Below are positions 32,768 through 35,880 of a stretch of 35,880 bases of DNA, piece by piece. A program made the translations under genes and the position numbers. The stretch is from assembly GCA_031411495.1 (NCBI GenBank), contig JANOBD010000028.1, forward strand, positions 1 to 35,880, in the 5' to 3' direction. This DNA is from JANOBD01 sp031411495. Lineage in GTDB: Bacteria > Planctomycetota > Phycisphaerae > Tepidisphaerales > Tepidisphaeraceae. The notes under the pieces are model-generated. The model did not search any database. It saw nothing but the letters and a program-made list of their open reading frames with translations, and was not told the origin of the DNA. Within the stretch, counting starts at the first letter, position 1; each line of letters begins with the position of its first letter.

Positions 32768-32860
32768 TTCAGTGAGCGGCGGGCAGGGTCCGGTGGGCAG
32801 TAAAGAACAGTCTGCGATCGCTCGCCCTGCCCACTGCCCACGGCTTACTGCCCACTCCAT
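32768..32860. repeat. Spacer repeat with CTGCCCA heptamers and an 11-base inverted repeat
   Basis: GTGGGCAGTAA (32793-32803) and its perfect reverse complement TTACTGCCCAC (32845-32855) enclose further CTGCCCA copies (32837-32843 region). The right arm contains the stop codon of dapF. It lies between dapF and cysE and is partly inside the end of dapF. Confidence 0.75.
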
Positions 32861-33726
32861 TCTCCGTTAAACACTTCCGTCGCCGGCCCGGTCATGAACA
32901 CGTGGTTATTCGACTGGTTCCACTCGATGCGCAGGTCGCCGCCGGGCAGGTGGATGAGCGACTTGCGATCGGTCTGGCCGGTCAGCACACCGGCGACGAG
33001 CACGCTGCACGCGCCGGTGCCGCACGCGAGTGTGATGCCGCTGCCTCGCTCCCAGGTTCGCATCTTGATCTCGTTTCGGCTCTGAACCCTGGCGAAATGA
33101 ACGTTCGTGCGTTTCGGGAATGCCGGGTAGTTCTCCAGCTTCGGGCCGTGGATGTTCAGATCGATTGCATCGACATCATCGACGAAGACGACGACGTGAG
33201 GATTGCCCATGGACACCGGCGTGAGCACGACGGTCTTGCCGTCGATCTCGTGAGCGATCGAGTAGGCGTGTTCGGCCTTCTTTCTGAAATACGGATTGTG
33301 GCCGGCGCCGCCCTGCTGCATCGGGATGCGCGCGAGATCGAGGATCGGTTCGTCCATGTCCACGGTGGCGGCGGCGACTTTCCCGTTCTGCACTTCCAGC
33401 GCGATGGTCAGCACGCCCCGGCCGGTCTCGACCTTGAGCGGGTTGTTCTTCGACAGGTCGTGGTCGTAGGCATATTTCGCCACGCAGCGGACGCCATTGC
33501 CGCACATCTCGCCTTCGGATCCGTCCGCGTTGAACATGCGCATGCGGACGTCCGCCTTTAAGGCGGGGCTGCTCGGCGGAAGGATGAGGATCATCCCGTC
33601 GCCACCGACGCCGAAATGGCGGTCGGCGAGCATGCTCGCGGTGGCGTTCACGTCCTTGACCGTCTCGGTGAAGCCGTTGACGTAGACGTAGTCGTTTCCC
33701 AGGCCGTGCATCTTCGTGAACTTCAT
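32845..33726 (-). CDS. dapF: Diaminopimelate epimerase
   Basis: A 293-residue cytoplasmic enzyme interconverting LL- and meso-diaminopimelate, for lysine and peptidoglycan. The N-terminus MKFTKMHGLGNDYVYV is typical; the two catalytic cysteines are Cys75 (EMCGNGVRC) and Cys235 (TLACGTGACS), each in the expected signature. ATG 33726 starts the conserved N-terminus; the frame is open to 33816 but without support. A likely promoter lies 10 bases before the ATG. cysE follows 77 bases after the stop. Confidence 0.95.
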   Translation of the reverse strand: MKFTKMHGLGNDYVYVNGFTETVKDVNATASMLADRHFGVGGDGMILILPPSSPALKADVRMRMFNADGSEGEMCGNGVRCVAKYAYDHDLSKNNPLKVETGRGVLTIALEVQNGKVAAATVDMDEPILDLARIPMQQGGAGHNPYFRKKAEHAYSIAHEIDGKTVVLTPVSMGNPHVVVFVDDVDAIDLNIHGPKLENYPAFPKRTNVHFARVQSRNEIKMRTWERGSGITLACGTGACSVLVAGVLTGQTDRKSLIHLPGGDLRIEWNQSNNHVFMTGPATEVFNGEWSGQ

Positions 33727-33736
33727 ATCTCGACTT

Positions 33737-33765
33737 ACAATAGGCGCTTTCCCCTCATTCTTGAA
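33737..33765 (-). promoter_or_regulatory. Putative dapF promoter
   Basis: On the minus strand TTCAAG (33760-33765), 17 bases, TATTGT (33737-33742), ending 10 bases before the ATG at 33726. No ribosome site follows. The -35 is a weak match. Confidence 0.4.
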
Positions 33766-33797
33766 GAACCGGCCGCCTGGCGTCCGATAAAGGTCGA

Positions 33798-35462
33798 GTG
33801 ACACTCGCCGCGCCACTCATCGGTTTCTCACGTCGAATCGGCCGATTCGAGTTTCCGATCGAGCAGGGCGCCGCGTTCGCCGACGCCGCGAGAAACTTCC
33901 AGGCCAATCAATCTGCCCTGGAAGCCGTCTGGCCGCGCACCATCCTGGCTATCCCCGAATCGCTTCCCGAACTCGAATGGCTTTACGCCCGCGACGGCGC
34001 GCTTTCCGGCCGGCACATCGACGGCCAGTGGATCGGCGGCGTGAGCGTCCCCGCGCGGGCCGCCCAGAAAATGTTCGCCAAGGCGGCCGTCGTCGGCTCG
34101 AGCGCCGTGCTCATCGCGCCGACACACGCCCAGCAGATCCGTGCCGTACTCGAGCGGGTGGCGAAACAACAGGTGCTGATCGTCATCATCCCCGGCGAGC
34201 ACATCGCCGGCACGATCCTCGCCTGCGAGGATTTTTCCCTCGACATCCGCGCGCAGCGCCTCTGGCTCGCCTGCGGTCCGGAGTGGCCGGAAGAACTGAA
34301 CGCGATCCTCGAGACGCAGGATGGCATCGCGCCCGCTTCCACGATGATCCGCGTGCCCGGCTTGAACGCCGATACCGTCGAGCGCGTGATCAAGCCATGT
34401 GAGGCGATCCTCTCCAGGAACGCGCAGACGCACCGCAGCCACCTCAACTCGATCCACAACAAGCCGCGCACGCCCGCGCGTCCGCCGAGAAAAATCTGCG
34501 TGGTCACGGGCGCGTTTCGCCTGTGGGACGATGCGCCGGCACTGCTCGCGCGAGCCGCCGCCCGTGCGAACGTGACCGCGGTGATTCTGGATTCATCGAT
34601 CCCGACGCAGAACTCCGCGCTCAAGTTCGCCCGCACCGCCGACGGCTGCGACGCCATCGTCACCGCCAACGTTGCCCGCGCTGACCTTCCGCTGGTCGTG
34701 CCCGACTGCATCCCATGGATCACCTGGCTCACCGGCACGCGCATCCCACGCTGCGAGCGGAGTGCCAGCTCAGACCGGCTGATCGTTGCCGATACGAACC
34801 TGCAGCGTGCCGCCACCGAATCGGGCTGGCCCGATTCGAGCGTCCTGGTGGGACAGGAACCGATTCGATGGGGCACGACCGCCAAGAAGGCGGCCCCCTC
34901 GATCATCGCCGACTTGCCACGCATCGTCGTGCCGCGCAGCGTCGAAGAGATGTCGAGCCAGAAGCTCGTGTGGGATCGCATCGAAAACGAGGTGATGCGC
35001 AACCCGCTTTGCATCGGCGCTTCGCCAACCGAGTTCATGCTCCACATTGCCGAAGAGATCGGCCTGGAACGCTCCGCGCTCCCTTTGGAACTGTTCCGGA
35101 CCGAGTTGCTCGTCCCCTGCTTCATGCGATCGCTGGCAAAACTGCTGCGTGACCGCGGCGTGGTCTTTTCGATTTTCGGGCGAGGTTGGGATAGCGAATC
35201 CATATTGGCCGACCGCTGGGTCGGCCCGGTGGAGGACGAAACGACATTGAAGCGCGCCCTCGAATCGACGAGCCTGATGCTGGACGTCTGGCCCGGCGAC
35301 ACCTCCAACCCTGCCCGCCGCGCCGGCAAGCCGATGTTCCGCCCGTGGGGACGCGACCTTCCGTCGATGCTGCGTGAGATCACCCGCGCCGGAATCGCGA
35401 CGACAAGGCAGCCCGACCCGCAGGCGATAGACCTCGAACGCGTCTTCGCGACGATTCGCTAA
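33798..35462 (+). CDS. Protein of unknown function (possible CgeB-like C-terminal part)
   Basis: A 554-residue protein, GTG start with AAAGG (33789-33793) just upstream. No signal or membrane helix. The N-terminal half has alternating strands and helices (VVGSSAVLIAPTHAQQIRAVLERVAKQQVLIVIIPGEH), a second Rossmann-like run begins near residue 232 (KICVVTGAFRLWDDAPALLARAAARA), and the C-terminal part (FSIFGRGWD, WVGPVEDETTLKRALESTSLMLDVWP) recalls CgeB/GT4-type glycosyltransferase folds. That match is only by pattern, so no function is assigned. It is divergent from dapF (71 bases between) and stands alone, followed by the tRNA. Confidence 0.7.
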   Translation: MTLAAPLIGFSRRIGRFEFPIEQGAAFADAARNFQANQSALEAVWPRTILAIPESLPELEWLYARDGALSGRHIDGQWIGGVSVPARAAQKMFAKAAVVGSSAVLIAPTHAQQIRAVLERVAKQQVLIVIIPGEHIAGTILACEDFSLDIRAQRLWLACGPEWPEELNAILETQDGIAPASTMIRVPGLNADTVERVIKPCEAILSRNAQTHRSHLNSIHNKPRTPARPPRKICVVTGAFRLWDDAPALLARAAARANVTAVILDSSIPTQNSALKFARTADGCDAIVTANVARADLPLVVPDCIPWITWLTGTRIPRCERSASSDRLIVADTNLQRAATESGWPDSSVLVGQEPIRWGTTAKKAAPSIIADLPRIVVPRSVEEMSSQKLVWDRIENEVMRNPLCIGASPTEFMLHIAEEIGLERSALPLELFRTELLVPCFMRSLAKLLRDRGVVFSIFGRGWDSESILADRWVGPVEDETTLKRALESTSLMLDVWPGDTSNPARRAGKPMFRPWGRDLPSMLREITRAGIATTRQPDPQAIDLERVFATIR

Positions 35463-35519
35463 GGGGCCCTTTGCTACTACCGTCAGAACAATCGCTCCCA
35501 ATACCCGGCCAAGCGCCTT

Positions 35520-35548
35520 TTGACGCATCCGCTGAAAGTCGATACCGT
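35520..35548 (+). promoter_or_regulatory. Putative promoter of tRNA-Cys
   Basis: TTGACG (35520-35525), 17-base spacer, TACCGT (35543-35548), 10 bases before the 5' end of the tRNA. Confidence 0.5.
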
Positions 35549-35558
35549 ATTTCATCCC

Positions 35559-35632
35559 GGCCGGATGCCCGAGTGGACTAAGGGGACGGTTTGCAAAACC
35601 GTTTGTCGCGGGTTCGAATCCCGCTCCGGCCT
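35559..35632 (+). tRNA. tRNA-Cys (anticodon GCA)
   Basis: A complete cloverleaf: acceptor GGCCGGA (35559-35565) with TCCGGCC (35625-35631); D stem CCC/GGG; anticodon stem ACGGT/ACCGT around loop TTGCAAA with GCA at 35593-35595; variable loop TTGTC; T stem GCGGG/CCCGC around TTCGAAT; discriminator T at 35632, the base expected for bacterial tRNA-Cys. CCA is not encoded. Confidence 0.97.
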
Positions 35633-35664
35633 TTCTTCAAACCCCCTGAAAACCTGTTTGTTTT

Positions 35665-35692
35665 GCATCAGTCGAACCTTTTCGGCTGGTGC
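35665..35692 (+). terminator. 12-base-pair hairpin after tRNA-Cys
   Basis: GCATCAGTCGAA pairs with TTCGGCTGGTGC around a CCTT loop, all 12 positions paired in RNA with two G-U pairs, so the hairpin belongs to the plus-strand transcript. The tail TTCTGCGTT is not a clean T-run, so it may be a processing or termination hairpin. Confidence 0.5.
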
Positions 35693-35761
35693 TTCTGCGT
35701 TGCCTTCTCCATAGGCTTTCTCCATATTTTCTGAGGGAGAACTTACGGCGAAGGAAGCAAA

Positions 35762-35880
35762 ATGAAGTACCCAGACTGGCTCGGACCGCTCACCCAGAAG
35801 AACGAAGCCTTGCGCAAGCACCATGGCCTGCTGGAACTTTTCTCTGCACCTGTCAGTGCGCGCGCGTTCTCAGGCTGGAC
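35762..35880 (+). CDS. Start of an unrecognised gene (partial)
   Basis: Open from ATG 35762 to the window end (39 codons). AAGGAAG at 35751-35757 is a plausible ribosome site. The visible residues begin MKYPDWLGPLTQKNEALRKH; there is no signal peptide, and I do not recognise the family. The preceding spacer (35633-35761) is clearly more AT-rich than the rest of the window and includes a 9-base direct repeat TTCTCCATA (35705-35713, 35718-35726). Confidence 0.55.
   Translation, partial: MKYPDWLGPLTQKNEALRKHHGLLELFSAPVSARAFSGW

Noticed and set aside
32768..32860. N-terminal extension of the serine acetyltransferase
   Set aside because: The extra residues translate heptamer repeat sequence and would overlap dapF.
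35552..35824. Minus-strand open frame of 90 codons across the tRNA (contains RDSNPRQTVLQTVP)
   Set aside because: This is the well-known false protein produced by translating a tRNA antisense; the tRNA-Cys cloverleaf is complete. The plus-strand frame 35520-35714 is rejected for the same reason.

Overview
The window (about 36 kb, high GC) reads as chromosome of a planctomycete, most likely of the Phycisphaerae type. This is inferred from gene content: a vWA/large coiled-coil/DUF4159 operon, a secreted giant protein with an LEPR-xLL-like N-terminal motif, a fused type I dehydroquinase-shikimate dehydrogenase, a GTP-type PEP carboxykinase, many small lipoproteins, and frequent GTG starts with ATGA/GTGA overlaps. 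No transposase, integrase, prophage or CRISPR array was seen. There is one tRNA (tRNA-Cys) near the right end.

Layout. 1-6109: one long plus-strand operon with the end of a vWA-type membrane protein, a large membrane/coiled-coil protein, a DUF4159 protein with a four-cysteine cluster, a 5'-nucleotidase-like/tetraheme cytochrome fusion, and a thioredoxin-fold protein with CDAC. 6467-7345: an outer-membrane barrel behind a structured leader. 7612-8352 (minus): a membrane-anchored helical-repeat protein. 8447-11839: a 1130-residue secreted beta-propeller/CBM/RTX-like surface protein. 11889-14255 (minus): a cysteine-ligated Rrf2 regulator in operon with PEP carboxykinase, with a palindrome on the promoter. 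14485-17642: lipoprotein, Maf, a small membrane protein, a DUF192 lipoprotein, then a SpoIIE/PP2C phosphatase. 17698-20259: a complete NMT1/THI5-type ABC importer. 20334-20438 (minus): a 34-residue membrane protein with a strong Shine-Dalgarno. 20730-23281: dapA and fused aroD-aroE. 23304-26822 (minus): ABC exporter, DinB-like protein and DUF1854 protein, the exporter/DUF1854 pair being of the kind found with cyanophycin genes. 27271-28492 (minus): a gluzincin-like lipoprotein and acylphosphatase. 28521-29171: a metallo-beta-lactamase-fold protein that has lost most metal ligands. 29172-29323: two opposed heptanucleotide arrays between convergent genes. 29328-33726 (minus): esterase lipoprotein, PBP4-type peptidase, serine acetyltransferase and dapF. 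33798-35462: a protein of unknown function. 35559-35632: tRNA-Cys, then the start of an unrecognised gene.

How it fits together: most of the window is housekeeping (lysine/peptidoglycan precursors through dapA, dapF and PBP4; the shikimate pathway; cysteine; gluconeogenesis). The less ordinary parts are the redox-flavoured tail of the first operon, the Fe-S-type regulator in front of PEP carboxykinase, two apparent pseudoenzymes (the cytochrome fusion and the MBL-fold protein), the orphan cyanophycin-type ABC/DUF1854 set, the unlisted small membrane protein, and families of short repeats at gene ends. Several genes have a plausible -10 box only 6-12 bases before the start codon, which suggests very short leaders.
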